DNA from: Bacteroidota bacterium
Lineage (GTDB): Bacteria; Bacteroidota; Bacteroidia; Bacteroidales; B39-G9
Assembly (NCBI GenBank): GCA_015222055.1
Contig: JADFUR010000016.1
Coordinates: 1-37,197, forward strand
Length of the DNA stretch: 37,197 bases
Direction: 5' to 3'
The position numbers and the translations under genes were made by a program. Shown piece after piece: positions 14,769 to 23,321 of this stretch. Every line of letters begins with the position of its first letter. Position 1 is the first letter of the stretch. The notes under the pieces are model-generated. The model was not told the DNA's origin, did no database searches, and was given only the letters and a program-made list of their open reading frames with translations.

Positions 14769-16430
14769 TTACGAATTAAATCTCAACAAATCTTTAGCAT
14801 TTTCAAAGGCGGCATCGGTAACGCTTTCTCCGCTAAGCATTTTTGCTATCTCAACAATACGCTCATCGTCATCTAACAATTTAATGTTGGTTGTTGTTGT
14901 GTCGTTATCGTCGTCTTTATAAACAGTATAGTGGTATTGTCCTTTGCTTGCTATTTGAGGTAAATGAGTAATGCTCACAACCTGCATGTTTTGAGACATG
15001 TTTAGCATGATGTTTCCCATCTTATCGGCTATGTCGCCTGAAACACCAATATCAATTTCATCAAAAATAATTGTTGGTAAAGCAATTGATTGTGATATTA
15101 ACGATTTTATACTAAGCATTAACCGTGACAACTCACCTCCTGATGCTACTTTTGAAATACTTTGCATCTCAACCTTTTTATTGGCTGAAAAAAGGAATGT
15201 TACTGTGTCAAAGCCATCAGTAGAAAGTTGTTCTGCTTTATTCTGAACAATTTTAAACGTTGCATTTGGCATGCCTAAATTTTGCAAAAGCTCAATAATA
15301 TTTTTCTCAATATCAGGAATAACTTTTTTTCTTTGCCCCGATATTTTATTAGCCTTTTTTACTAAATCGTCATGCTTGTTCTTTAGTTTAGCAGTTAATT
15401 CATTAATTTCAGTATCGGAAGAAGATATTTCATTAATCTGACTCTGTAGATTGGCTTTAATTTCAATTAATTCAATAATTGTTGAAACACGATGTTTTTG
15501 CTGCAAACTATAAATCAGGTCTAAGCGTTTTTTAATAATCGCTATTTTGTCAGGATTATATTCAACATCACTACTAATAATTTCTGTCTCGTTCGAAATA
15601 TCGTTTAGTTCAATTAACACACTCTCAACTCGTTGTGTAAGATCCGTCGATTTTGGAAAAAAATTATTTAACTGTGTTAATAATAATTTCACTTCATTTA
15701 TTTGACTTATAGATGTTTCGCCTTCGCCGGATAACAAATGATAGGCTTTCGAAAGATTTGTTTTTATCTCTTCGGCATGAGTTAATGTTTCTAAATTACT
15801 CTCAAGTTCTTTCTGCTCATCTGGAATTAAGTTTGCTTCTTCTAAATTATTAAACTGAAATTGTAAATAATCCAGATCCTGCTTTGCTTTTTCCGATTTC
15901 TCGATAAGATTATTTAACTCAGTATTGAGTTTTTTATATTCTTTAAAATTATTTTTATATTCATCCAACAAGTTTTCATGTTGAGCCATAGTGTCAACAA
16001 CGAGAAGCTGAAATTGAATGTCGTTTAAAATAAGATTTTGATGTTGTGAATGTATGTCAACCAATTTACTGCCTAATTCTTTGAGAATGCTGACATTTGT
16101 TGGTGTATCATTAATAAATGCACGGGATTTGCCATTTGAATTAATTTCGCGACGAAGAATTGTGAATTTTTCAAAATCCAAATCATTATTTTTAAAAAAA
16201 TCCGCTAAATTATATTCTGAAATATCGAAAACACCTTCAATAATACATTTGTTGTCTTTGTTTTTCAGAATTGATGATTCTGCACGTTGACCTAAAATCA
16301 ATGAGGTTGCACCAAGTAAAATTGATTTACCTGCACCTGTTTCACCCGTTATTATTGAAAAACCTTTGTTAAACTTAATGTTAAGTTTGTCAATTAAGGC
16401 GTAATTATTTATTGATAATGATTGAAGCAT
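14769..16430 (-). CDS. recN: DNA repair protein RecN
   Basis: A 553-residue SMC-like ATPase that organises broken DNA ends for recombinational repair. The N-terminal head has LSINNYALIDKLNIKFNKG and Walker A GETGAGKS (residues about 31-38). A long coiled-coil centre contains the family motif KLVDIHSQHQNL. The C-terminal head has the signature VASGGELSRLMLSIK, Walker B TIIFDEIDIGVSGDIA and VVSITHLPQIAS. Length is normal. It follows DUF4835 at the end of the bamD-omega-coaBC-DUF4835-recN row, the usual Bacteroidetes order, although the 329-base gap (16431-16759) carrying a decayed gene suggests separate transcription. Confidence 0.96.
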   Translation of the reverse strand: MLQSLSINNYALIDKLNIKFNKGFSIITGETGAGKSILLGATSLILGQRAESSILKNKDNKCIIEGVFDISEYNLADFFKNNDLDFEKFTILRREINSNGKSRAFINDTPTNVSILKELGSKLVDIHSQHQNLILNDIQFQLLVVDTMAQHENLLDEYKNNFKEYKKLNTELNNLIEKSEKAKQDLDYLQFQFNNLEEANLIPDEQKELESNLETLTHAEEIKTNLSKAYHLLSGEGETSISQINEVKLLLTQLNNFFPKSTDLTQRVESVLIELNDISNETEIISSDVEYNPDKIAIIKKRLDLIYSLQQKHRVSTIIELIEIKANLQSQINEISSSDTEINELTAKLKNKHDDLVKKANKISGQRKKVIPDIEKNIIELLQNLGMPNATFKIVQNKAEQLSTDGFDTVTFLFSANKKVEMQSISKVASGGELSRLMLSIKSLISQSIALPTIIFDEIDIGVSGDIADKMGNIMLNMSQNMQVVSITHLPQIASKGQYHYTVYKDDDNDTTTTNIKLLDDDERIVEIAKMLSGESVTDAAFENAKDLLRFNS

Positions 16431-16512
16431 TTATTTATTTTGTTAGACACTAATTTTACTAAAATCTTATTTTTTTGTGAAATTAATATTTCAAATCTTA
16501 GTAAAGTTTGTG

Positions 16513-16659
16513 TTATAGAACTATTTTTTTATCTGATAAACTATCTTTGCCAAAGTTAACCAATAATCCTAATTTTAACTTTGAAGCTACCAGATAATTT
16601 AGTGTTTGTTTAATATGTCTATTTGTTATACCAAAGATATGAATTATTTTGATTAACAC
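16513..16659 (-). pseudogene. C-terminal remnant of a GxxExxY family protein
   Basis: The minus-strand frame from 16659 to the TAA at 16513-16515 reads 48 residues ending in the hallmark of GxxExxY proteins: RHIKQTLNYLVASKLKLGLL, then VNFGKDSLSDKKIVL and stop. Intact members are about 120-130 residues and begin with the GxxExxY motif. That N-terminal part is missing and an in-frame stop lies just upstream of the fragment. Two sequences resembling promoters (TATCTTTG at 16542 and CAAAGTTA at 16551) fall inside the remnant and are explained by it. The remaining bases of the 329-base gap hold nothing else I recognise. Confidence 0.75.
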
Positions 16660-16759
16660 TAAAAATTAATTTTGATACGAATTTACACAAATATTCTAAA
16701 TATATATAAATTGGTGTCTCTATTTATAGTATTGAATTAGTATAAATTTGCGTTTGTAA

Positions 16760-17662
16760 TTATCGAATTATTTTTTGGTATTTTGATTCATTTGCAGGGT
16801 CGATTTCTTTTAAAACATTATAAACACGTGTTTTTTCTTCGGGGAATGCTTCTGTATAAATATTAACAATTTCGTCGCGTTTTGCATCAAAAAAAAGTTG
16901 CATTAAAAAAGAACCGGGTTTTTTTTGATGTACTTTTCTAAAAGATTCTATGCTTTCGGTTATAACAGATCTTCCATCGCTAACCTTCTCAGACATAATA
17001 TCTAATCCTAAACGATGATAATTGTAATAGCACTCCCGTATTGGACTATAGGTATCATTTAAAATATTTTCAACCAACCAATATCTGTTTTTTCTGTCTT
17101 CAAAAGCTTTCCATCCTTTATAAGGAGAATTTTGAGCATTATTAACAATTTTTTCAGCTTTTTCATAATAAGAAGTTCCTCCTTCTAAAGAAAAGGAATC
17201 ATAATCTAAACCAATAATTATATTTGAATAATAAGCCAATAGTGATGTTAAATTTGAAGTATATGAAGTCTCATTAAATTCAAGCTCTTGTGTTTCGGTA
17301 TACCTAAATTCAATATTATTGTCGATATAATTAAATAATACAGAATTGAAAGTAGTGTTAAAAATTGGGCGACTTGCTTGTATCTGCATGCTTCCCTTAA
17401 ATACATCTGAAGAAATAGGATGGTCTTTAATATTTATATAAAAAGTGCATTCAATTCGCTCGTTATCACTATACACATTGTTTGTCCATTTATAATTATT
17501 TACAAATTCATAAATAACCTTTTGTAAAGCGTCAAAAATTCGTTTGTCTGTTCCTTGTACTTGTTTTGAAACAACCTGAACTCTGCAGTTTAACTCTTGT
17601 GAGTATGAGTTGCTAATCTGAAGAAAAATAATTATTATTAAAAATATTAATGACTTGTGCAT
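16760..17662 (-). CDS. DUF4835 family protein (PorD-like, type IX secretion associated)
   Basis: A 300-residue exported protein. A signal peptide of about 21 residues (MHKSLIFLIIIIFLQISNSYS) is followed directly by QELNCRVQVVSKQVQGTDKRIF, the standard opening of DUF4835. Further conserved stretches are ALQKVIYEFVNNYKWT, IECTFYINI, LLAYYSNIIIGLDYDSFSLEGG and KNRYWLVENILND. The family is confined to Bacteroidetes and has been called PorD in connection with the type IX secretion system; I assign that link from memory and with caution. It sits 56 bases after coaBC in the same direction, so the two are probably co-transcribed. Confidence 0.85.
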   Translation of the reverse strand: MHKSLIFLIIIIFLQISNSYSQELNCRVQVVSKQVQGTDKRIFDALQKVIYEFVNNYKWTNNVYSDNERIECTFYINIKDHPISSDVFKGSMQIQASRPIFNTTFNSVLFNYIDNNIEFRYTETQELEFNETSYTSNLTSLLAYYSNIIIGLDYDSFSLEGGTSYYEKAEKIVNNAQNSPYKGWKAFEDRKNRYWLVENILNDTYSPIRECYYNYHRLGLDIMSEKVSDGRSVITESIESFRKVHQKKPGSFLMQLFFDAKRDEIVNIYTEAFPEEKTRVYNVLKEIDPANESKYQKIIR

Positions 17663-17718
17663 TAGTTTAGTTTTGTTTATTTTAGTATTATTTGATTTTT
17701 ACATTGCAGATCAGAGAG

Positions 17719-18918
17719 TTATTTTTTCAATTCTATTACTTTATTCACAATATCTTTAGCAACTTCAGTCTTTAACTTTAACTTAAATTTTTCAATTTTA
17801 TTGTTATTATCAATAATCGTAATTTTATTTGTGTCAAACAAAAATCCTGAGCCCTTATCTTGTAAAGAATTTAAGACAATAAAATCAAGATTTTTCTTTA
17901 TTATTTTTTGTTTGGCGTTTTCTATTTCATTATTGCTTTCTAAAGCAAATCCAATAAGAAATTGATTGTCTTTTTTACAACGACCTAATTCCCCTGCAAT
18001 ATCTTTTGTGGGTTTCAATTCTAAATTTAAATTGTTTTCACCTCGCTTAAGTTTATTGTCGAGTGCTGAGGTGGGAGTAAAGTCAGCAACGGCTGCAGCC
18101 ATAATAGCACCGTCAGCATTTTTAAAGTACTTAATTGAAGCCTCATACATTTCTTGAGCCGATTTGACATCAATTTTAATGATATTCTGATTTTTTGTAG
18201 TTAAAGAAACAGGACCGCTAATCAAAATAACATCAGCACCATTGTTTGCAAGTTCTTCGGCAATAGCATATCCCATCTTGCCTGATGAGTAATTCCCAAC
18301 AAAACGTACAGGATCAATAGATTCGTGAGTGGGGCCGGCAGTAACTATGATTTTTTTTGAATTAAGTTTTTTTTTTGAATCAAAAAAACTAACAATTTTT
18401 TTGAGTATAATTTCAGGTTCTTCCATTCTGCCTTTACCGTGTAACCCACTAGCTAATTCACCTTCGGAAGGTTCTATAATTATATTCCCATATGATTGAA
18501 GAGTTTTAATGTTATTAATTGTTGCAGGATGTTTAAACATGTCGAAATCCATTGCAGGAGCAATAATAACAGGACATCGAACAGATAAGTAAGTTGTGAG
18601 TAATAAATTATCACAAACACCATTTGCCATTTTTGCAATAGTATTTGCTGTGATAGGTGCAATAAGCATTAAATCTGCCCAAATTCCTAAATCAACGTGA
18701 CTGTTCCATTTGCCATCATCGTGATTAAAAAAATCGCACAAAACTGTATTCTGTGACAGAGTAGCCATGGTAACAGGGGTAATAAATTCTTTAGCTAAAG
18801 GAGTCATTACAACTTTTACTATAGCCCCTTGTTTTACCAATAATCGAACAAGACTTGCTGATTTGTATGCTGCAATACTGCCGGTTACTCCTAATATTAT
18901 TTTTTTCCCTTTTAGCAT
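17719..18918 (-). CDS. coaBC: Bifunctional phosphopantothenoylcysteine decarboxylase/synthetase CoaBC
   Basis: A 399-residue fusion for two coenzyme A steps: joining cysteine to 4'-phosphopantothenate (CoaB) and decarboxylating the product (CoaC). The N-terminal FMN-dependent decarboxylase domain (about 1-180) has LGVTGSIAAYKSASLVRLL, the active-site His region WNSHVDLG, APITANTIAKMANGVCDNLL, and PAMDFDMFKHPAT. Here Asp replaces Asn in the usual PAMN motif, as in many Bacteroidetes. The C-terminal synthetase domain has VTAGPTHESIDPVRFVGN, the YSSGKMGYAIAEEL dimer motif and AAAVADFTP followed by KLKR. It lies in the bamD-omega-coaBC-DUF4835-recN row. Confidence 0.96.
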   Translation of the reverse strand: MLKGKKIILGVTGSIAAYKSASLVRLLVKQGAIVKVVMTPLAKEFITPVTMATLSQNTVLCDFFNHDDGKWNSHVDLGIWADLMLIAPITANTIAKMANGVCDNLLLTTYLSVRCPVIIAPAMDFDMFKHPATINNIKTLQSYGNIIIEPSEGELASGLHGKGRMEEPEIILKKIVSFFDSKKKLNSKKIIVTAGPTHESIDPVRFVGNYSSGKMGYAIAEELANNGADVILISGPVSLTTKNQNIIKIDVKSAQEMYEASIKYFKNADGAIMAAAVADFTPTSALDNKLKRGENNLNLELKPTKDIAGELGRCKKDNQFLIGFALESNNEIENAKQKIIKKNLDFIVLNSLQDKGSGFLFDTNKITIIDNNNKIEKFKLKLKTEVAKDIVNKVIELKK

Positions 18919-19031
18919 TAACTGAATTTTAGATACAAATTACAATTATTTTAAATTTTATTCAAAATTCATTAATATACTAATGAATATAAAATTTAAA
19001 ATTGCAGGAATTTAATTAACAAAAACAAATT

Positions 19032-19379
19032 TTATTTAAGGTCTGTTTCCGTTTTTTTGATTTCTTCTTCAGGTTTTCTAAAATAAATCTCATCATCAAG
19101 AAATTCCTGAACAGCAATTAAGGTAGCTTTTGGCAATCTTTCATAATATTTTGAGACTTCAATTTGCTCTCTGTTTTCAAAAACTTCTTCAAGATTATCT
19201 GTATAAGAAGCAAACTCATCAAGTTTTTGATTTAGCTCTTGTTTAATTTCTTGCGAAATTTGATTGGAACGTTTTGATATGATAACAAGTGATTCATAAA
19301 TATTATTAGTCCCTTTTTCGAAATTAAATAAATCTCGAGTTATTGTTGTAGATTTTGCTTTTGTTCTTTTATAATCCAT
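19032..19379 (-). CDS. RNA polymerase omega-like subunit (Bacteroidetes type)
   Basis: A 115-residue protein matching the Bacteroidetes form of the RNA polymerase omega (RpoZ/Rpb6) family. The N-terminal MDYKRTKAKSTTITRDLFNFE and the helix TNNIYESLVIISKRSNQI correspond to the omega fold around the beta' subunit C-terminus. The helix is followed by a charged stretch and ATLIAVQEFLDDEIYFRKP. It lies 11 bases after bamD and before coaBC, as is normal in the phylum. Sequence similarity to proteobacterial RpoZ is low, so position and the central helix carry the call. Confidence 0.82.
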   Translation of the reverse strand: MDYKRTKAKSTTITRDLFNFEKGTNNIYESLVIISKRSNQISQEIKQELNQKLDEFASYTDNLEEVFENREQIEVSKYYERLPKATLIAVQEFLDDEIYFRKPEEEIKKTETDLK

Positions 19380-19390
19380 ATTAATAAAAT

Positions 19391-20194
19391 TTATTTAGCC
19401 TGTTTGATTTTTTTTATTGAATTATTATAAATTTTTTCAGCTTCTTTGATGTTTTTACTATTGGGATATTCATCAATTAAAGTATAATACTCATTAACTG
19501 TTGCTTGATATCGTTCATTCTTTTTTGTTTCAACACTATTTTCAGCAAGTAAAAAATTCGATTTTAATATCAAAAATAATAATTCTTCACGATATTGAGT
19601 ATCTGGATAGTCTTTTAAAGTGTTTTTTAATGCAATAACTGATGATTTGAACTCACCTAAATTATAGTATAATTTAGCGTTGTTAAACGATTTGGTTTCT
19701 AATTTGAATAATAATTCGTCAATTAGTTTGTTCGCCTCTGAAACTCTATCGCTTTTTGGATACTTGTTTATAAAAATTTGAAGAGCATCAATTGCTTTGC
19801 TAGTATTGGTTTGATCTAAATCAGGATAGGGAGATTCTAAATAAAAACAATAGGCACTCAAAAAATCACATTCCTCAGCATGTTCACTGTTAGGATAAGT
19901 GCTCATGAAATTTTTAAAATGATATCCAGCTAAAATGTAATCTTTTTGATTATAATAACAAAAAGTGTAATAATAATATGCTTTTTCTGCTTTATCTGTT
20001 CCTTTATAAATTGAAAGCAATTCTTCATATAATGCTTGTGCTCTATAGTAATCTTCATCCTGATAATACTCATTTGCTTTTTCTAGTTTGAGCTCATAAT
20101 CAGTGCTTTTTAATAATTTCTGGTATTCGCTACACGATGAAAAAATTAAAATACTAAATATTAGTAGACCTATGTTTCGAGATATTTTCAACAT
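19391..20194 (-). CDS. bamD: Outer membrane protein assembly factor BamD
   Basis: A 267-residue lipoprotein of the BAM complex, which inserts beta-barrels in the outer membrane. The signal peptide ends in LIFSSC, placing the lipidated Cys at residue 21. TPR-type repeats follow: YYQDEDYYRAQALYEELL, KAYYYYTFCYYNQKDYILAGYHF, FMSTYPNSEHAEECDFLSAY, and ALQIFINKYPKSDRVSEANK, with PDTQYREELLFLIL later. The order SEYQKLLKSTDY after the Cys is characteristic of Bacteroidetes BamD. A minus-strand -7 element lies at 20281-20288, so this gene probably opens the bamD-omega-coaBC-DUF4835 operon. Confidence 0.94.
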   Translation of the reverse strand: MLKISRNIGLLIFSILIFSSCSEYQKLLKSTDYELKLEKANEYYQDEDYYRAQALYEELLSIYKGTDKAEKAYYYYTFCYYNQKDYILAGYHFKNFMSTYPNSEHAEECDFLSAYCFYLESPYPDLDQTNTSKAIDALQIFINKYPKSDRVSEANKLIDELLFKLETKSFNNAKLYYNLGEFKSSVIALKNTLKDYPDTQYREELLFLILKSNFLLAENSVETKKNERYQATVNEYYTLIDEYPNSKNIKEAEKIYNNSIKKIKQAK

Positions 20195-20280
20195 TGTTTT
20201 TAATAGTTTATTTTGTATATAACGAACAAAATAATGTTTTATGTTTTTTATTATAAATTTTTTTTGAACAAAAGAGTTTG

Positions 20281-20288
20281 CAAAGTTA
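20281..20288 (-). promoter_or_regulatory. -7 element for the bamD operon
   Basis: CAAAGTTA on the plus strand is TAACTTTG on the minus strand, an exact TAnnTTTG match 86 bases before the bamD start. The -33 partner is not clear. Confidence 0.4.
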
Positions 20289-20472
20289 AAAAAAAAATCA
20301 AAACTTTTTTACTTATTTCATTGATTTACACAAAATAGTTTATTTTTTTTTCCATCTGAAAATTAATTCCTGCGTTGAGGAAGATAAGTGTTGCTAAATA
20401 TTTGTAAATAAACGTAGTAGTATAGTGAATAATATAATTTGATATTCATTTATATATTTTCAATAAAAACTG

Positions 20473-20480
20473 TACATTTG
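20473..20480 (+). promoter_or_regulatory. -7 element for the oxoamine synthase gene
   Basis: TACATTTG matches TAnnTTTG and lies 24 bases before the GTG at 20505. Since transcription would begin a few bases after it, any start codon upstream of about 20487 is unlikely. Confidence 0.5.
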
Positions 20481-20504
20481 CATAAAAATAAAAAAATAAG
20501 TACT

Positions 20505-21746
20505 GTGGATATATTTGAAAAGATTAAGATTAACAGAGGTCCTATTGGACAATATCAAAAAGAGGGTCATGGTTATTTTGCTTTCCCTAAACTTGAAGGT
20601 GAAATAGCACCTAGAATGAAATTTAGAGGTAAAGAGGTTCTTACTTGGAGTTTGAACAATTATATTGGTTTAGCAAATCACCCCGAAGTTAGAAAAGCTG
20701 ATGCTGAGGCAACAGCCGAATATGGTTTAGCTTATCCAATGGGTGCAAGAATGATGTCTGGGCAAACCAATAAACATGAAGAACTCGAAAATAAACTTGC
20801 TGAATTTGTAGGTAAAAAAGATGCTTTCCTTCTTAATTTTGGTTATCAGGGAATGGTTTCTATTATAGATAGTCTGGTTGACAGAAATGATGTTATTGTT
20901 TATGATTCTGAAGCTCATGCTTGTATACTTGATGGCTTAAGACTGCATTTTGGTAAACGTTATGTTTTTCCACACAATAATATGGAGAAATTTGAAATTG
21001 AATTGCAAAGAGCTTCAAAATTAGCAGCAAAAAATAACGGTGGTGTATTGGTTGTTACCGAAGGCGTTTTTGGAATGGCAGGAGACCTTGGTAATTTAAA
21101 AGCAATAACCGATTTTAAAGATAAATATAGTTTCCGATTATTAGTTGATGATGCTCACGGTTTTGGTACAATGGGAGCTAAGGGATCAGGAACACCTGAA
21201 TATTTTGATGTTGAAGATAAGGTCGATTTGCATTTTGCAACATTTGCAAAAGCAATGGCTGGAATTGGAGCATTTGTAGCTGGCGACGAAAATATTATTG
21301 ATTATTTAAGATATAATATGCGTTCTCAAACTTTTGCAAAATCATTACCTATGGCAATGGTTATTGGTGCGATTAAAAGGCTCGAATTATTAAAAACAAG
21401 ACCCGAATTAAGAGAAAATCTTTGGTCTGTTGCTAATGCATTGCAAGACGGTCTTCGAAAAGCGGGTATTGACATTGGAAATACACAATCACCTGTTACT
21501 CCTGTTATGATGAACGGTACTTTGCCTGAAGCAACAAATCTTGTTCTTGACCTTAGAGAGAATTATAGTATTTTTTGCTCAATTGTTGTGTATCCTGTAG
21601 TACCAAAAGGTTGTATGTTACTTAGACTTATTCCTACTGCAAATCATTCATTAGACGATGTTAAGGAGACTATTAAAGCATTCGTAGAATGTAAGAAGAA
21701 ATTAGACGCAGGAAAATATAAGGCAGAGAAAATCACAAGTATTTAA
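20505..21746 (+). CDS. Alpha-oxoamine synthase family PLP enzyme (serine palmitoyltransferase/AONS/KBL-like)
   Basis: About 413 residues. This PLP enzyme family condenses an amino acid with an acyl-CoA and releases CO2; members include serine palmitoyltransferase, 8-amino-7-oxononanoate synthase and 2-amino-3-ketobutyrate CoA ligase. Visible features: VLTWSLNNYIGLANHPEVRKA, GARMMSGQTNKHEELE, FLLNFGYQG, DSEAHACILDG, LLVDDAHGFGTMG and the likely PLP lysine in TFAKAMAGIGAFV. A biotin role is not supported because no bio genes are nearby. In Bacteroidetes a close family is usually tied to sphingolipid synthesis, which I consider most likely. I start at GTG 20505 (MDIFEKIKINRGPIGQY). Upstream in-frame codons overlap the promoter. 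Confidence 0.85.
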   Translation: MDIFEKIKINRGPIGQYQKEGHGYFAFPKLEGEIAPRMKFRGKEVLTWSLNNYIGLANHPEVRKADAEATAEYGLAYPMGARMMSGQTNKHEELENKLAEFVGKKDAFLLNFGYQGMVSIIDSLVDRNDVIVYDSEAHACILDGLRLHFGKRYVFPHNNMEKFEIELQRASKLAAKNNGGVLVVTEGVFGMAGDLGNLKAITDFKDKYSFRLLVDDAHGFGTMGAKGSGTPEYFDVEDKVDLHFATFAKAMAGIGAFVAGDENIIDYLRYNMRSQTFAKSLPMAMVIGAIKRLELLKTRPELRENLWSVANALQDGLRKAGIDIGNTQSPVTPVMMNGTLPEATNLVLDLRENYSIFCSIVVYPVVPKGCMLLRLIPTANHSLDDVKETIKAFVECKKKLDAGKYKAEKITSI

Positions 21747-21770
21747 AAATAGTTTTAATTTTATTTTGAA

Positions 21771-21796
21771 AGAGGATGTTATGCATCCTCTTTTTT
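21771..21796 (+). terminator. Terminator after the oxoamine synthase gene
   Basis: AGAGGATG (21771-21778) and CATCCTCT (21784-21791) form a perfect stem and are followed by a run of T. Confidence 0.88.
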
Positions 21797-21879
21797 ATTT
21801 TTGCTATAATAATCTGTAGATTATTACTGTTTTAATTATTTAATTAACTTAAATCTGATTAAATAAAAGTCAATAGTTT

Positions 21880-21887
21880 TATATTTG
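21880..21887 (+). promoter_or_regulatory. Promoter of the mobA-fdhD-MOSC operon
   Basis: TATATTTG is an exact Bacteroidetes -7 match. TCTG at 21854-21857, 22 bases upstream, is a weak -33 candidate. It lies 41 bases before the ATG at 21928. Confidence 0.5.
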
Positions 21888-21927
21888 CAGAATATTAATG
21901 TTGTTAAAAAAATATTGCATTATTACT

Positions 21928-22539
21928 ATGATAAAAAATATTGGTTGCTCAATATTAGCAGGAGGCAAAAATTCAAGAATTGGTGGTAGAAATAAAGCAC
22001 TAATTGAAATTGACAATTGCTCTATATTGAAAAATAATACGAAAGTATTGAGATCAATTTTTGAGGAAATTATATTGGTGACAAATTCTCCGGAACAATA
22101 TTCTTGTGTTCAAAATGATTACACAATTATTTCTGATGAAATAAAAGGGGTTGGTCCTCTTGGAGGAATATATTCTGCTTTATTAAAAACAAATAAAGAA
22201 GCAATATTTTTTGTGCCATGTGACATGCCTTTTTTAAATACTAAAGTAATCAGTCAGGTAATTGAAGCATATAAAAATAATAATTATGATGCTGTTGTGC
22301 CACGAATAAAAAATAATATTGAGCCTTTGCATGCAATTTATAGAAAAGCTATCTACAAAAAATTATTTACCCATATAACAGAAGGTTGTAACTATTCAAT
22401 TAGAAATTTTTATAAAAAAATTAATGTGCATTATTTAGATTTAGAAGACAGCTTATTTAATAATAAAGTTTTTACTAATATTAATACTCATACTGATTTA
22501 AAGATTGCAATTGACTTGAATAACTCATCAACTCAGTAA
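21928..22539 (+). CDS. mobA: Molybdenum cofactor guanylyltransferase MobA
   Basis: A 203-residue nucleotidyltransferase that attaches GMP to molybdopterin, giving the MGD form used by formate dehydrogenases. The N-terminal signature is CSILAGGKNSRIGGRNKALI, where LAGG, the Arg and the Lys bind GTP. GPLGGIYSALL, then FFVPCDMPFL (metal-binding Asp) and DAVVPRIKNNIEPLHAIYRK follow the family order. I chose the ATG at 21928; an upstream in-frame ATG at 21898 lies almost at the predicted transcription start. fdhD begins seven bases after its stop, so the gene is probably dedicated to the formate dehydrogenase encoded 9 kb downstream. Confidence 0.92.
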   Translation: MIKNIGCSILAGGKNSRIGGRNKALIEIDNCSILKNNTKVLRSIFEEIILVTNSPEQYSCVQNDYTIISDEIKGVGPLGGIYSALLKTNKEAIFFVPCDMPFLNTKVISQVIEAYKNNNYDAVVPRIKNNIEPLHAIYRKAIYKKLFTHITEGCNYSIRNFYKKINVHYLDLEDSLFNNKVFTNINTHTDLKIAIDLNNSSTQ

Positions 22540-22545
22540 ATTGAA

Positions 22546-23319
22546 ATGGAACAATTTGAGATAATTAAAATAAAAGGTGCTAGTCAAGAGACAATTACCG
22601 ATGTTGTTACTGAAGAAATATCATTAAGAATTGACGTAAATAATAACGAGATTGCAACACTTCTCTCTTCTAAAGAAAATCTTTATGAATTAACAATAGG
22701 TTATTTGTTTAGTTCTGAGATAATAAAAAATATTGACGATATTGAACAACACAATGTCTTTAGTTTAACGTCAAATGATTTTGTATCTAATATAACTACA
22801 AAAGAATTAGTCCAATTTCAAAAATCAGGAAATAAAAAAGTTAAATCTGTTGGTTGTGGTGATGCATATTCTTTTGTGAAAGAAAATTATAAAATAAAAG
22901 AATTTGCTAACAATCTAAAAATTAAAACAACGGAGATTGCAGATATGATGAGGGCGTTTCAGTCAGAATCTAAGGTTTTTCAAAAAACTGGAGGTGTGCA
23001 TAGTTCTGCAATTGTTGAAAATAATGAAATTATTGTTTTTCGTGAAGATATTGGAAGACATAATGCTATTGATAAGGTGATTGGTAATTTATTAATAAAT
23101 AAATTTTCTTTTGATAATAAGATTATTTTAACAAGTGGCAGAATATCGTCAGAAATTTTGCATAAAATTATTATGTGTAAAATACCAATTTTGGTTTCAA
23201 GGAGTGCACCAACAAACAAGGCAATAAAAATTTGTAGAAATTTAAATATTACTTTAATAGGTTTCGTCAGAGGCGATAAAATGAATATTTACAGCGGACA
23301 ACAACGAATTATATATTAA
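22546..23319 (+). CDS. fdhD: Formate dehydrogenase sulfurtransferase FdhD
   Basis: A 257-residue FdhD, which passes sulfur from IscS to the Mo-bis-MGD cofactor and is needed for active formate dehydrogenase. Conserved parts are the ELTIGYLFSSEII stretch, the GGVHSSAIV motif, FREDIGRHNAIDKVIGNLL, IILTSGRISSEIL and ILVSRSAPTNKAI. The catalytic loop reads SVGCGDAYSF: the first Cys of the E. coli CxxC pair is present, while the second is replaced, as in several other lineages. The gene sits between mobA and a MOSC gene, and its presence strongly supports a real formate dehydrogenase in this genome. Confidence 0.95.
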   Translation: MEQFEIIKIKGASQETITDVVTEEISLRIDVNNNEIATLLSSKENLYELTIGYLFSSEIIKNIDDIEQHNVFSLTSNDFVSNITTKELVQFQKSGNKKVKSVGCGDAYSFVKENYKIKEFANNLKIKTTEIADMMRAFQSESKVFQKTGGVHSSAIVENNEIIVFREDIGRHNAIDKVIGNLLINKFSFDNKIILTSGRISSEILHKIIMCKIPILVSRSAPTNKAIKICRNLNITLIGFVRGDKMNIYSGQQRIIY

Positions 23320-23321
23320 TT

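Larger units (their letters stand above)
20195..20504. other. Divergent intergenic region between bamD and the oxoamine synthase gene
   Basis: About 310 bases of very AT-rich DNA with no open frame that looks real. It carries the likely promoters of both flanking genes (20281-20288 on the minus strand and 20473-20480 on the plus strand). I see no repeat or RNA structure of note. Confidence 0.6.

Noticed and set aside
16542-16558. Back-to-back promoter-like elements TATCTTTG and CAAAGTTA
   Set aside because: Both fall inside the GxxExxY remnant, and no plus-strand gene follows for nearly 4 kb.
20439-20504. Longer N-terminus for the oxoamine synthase from a TTG start
   Set aside because: The extra residues overlap the TACATTTG promoter element and do not resemble the family; GTG at 20505 gives the expected MDIFEKI start.
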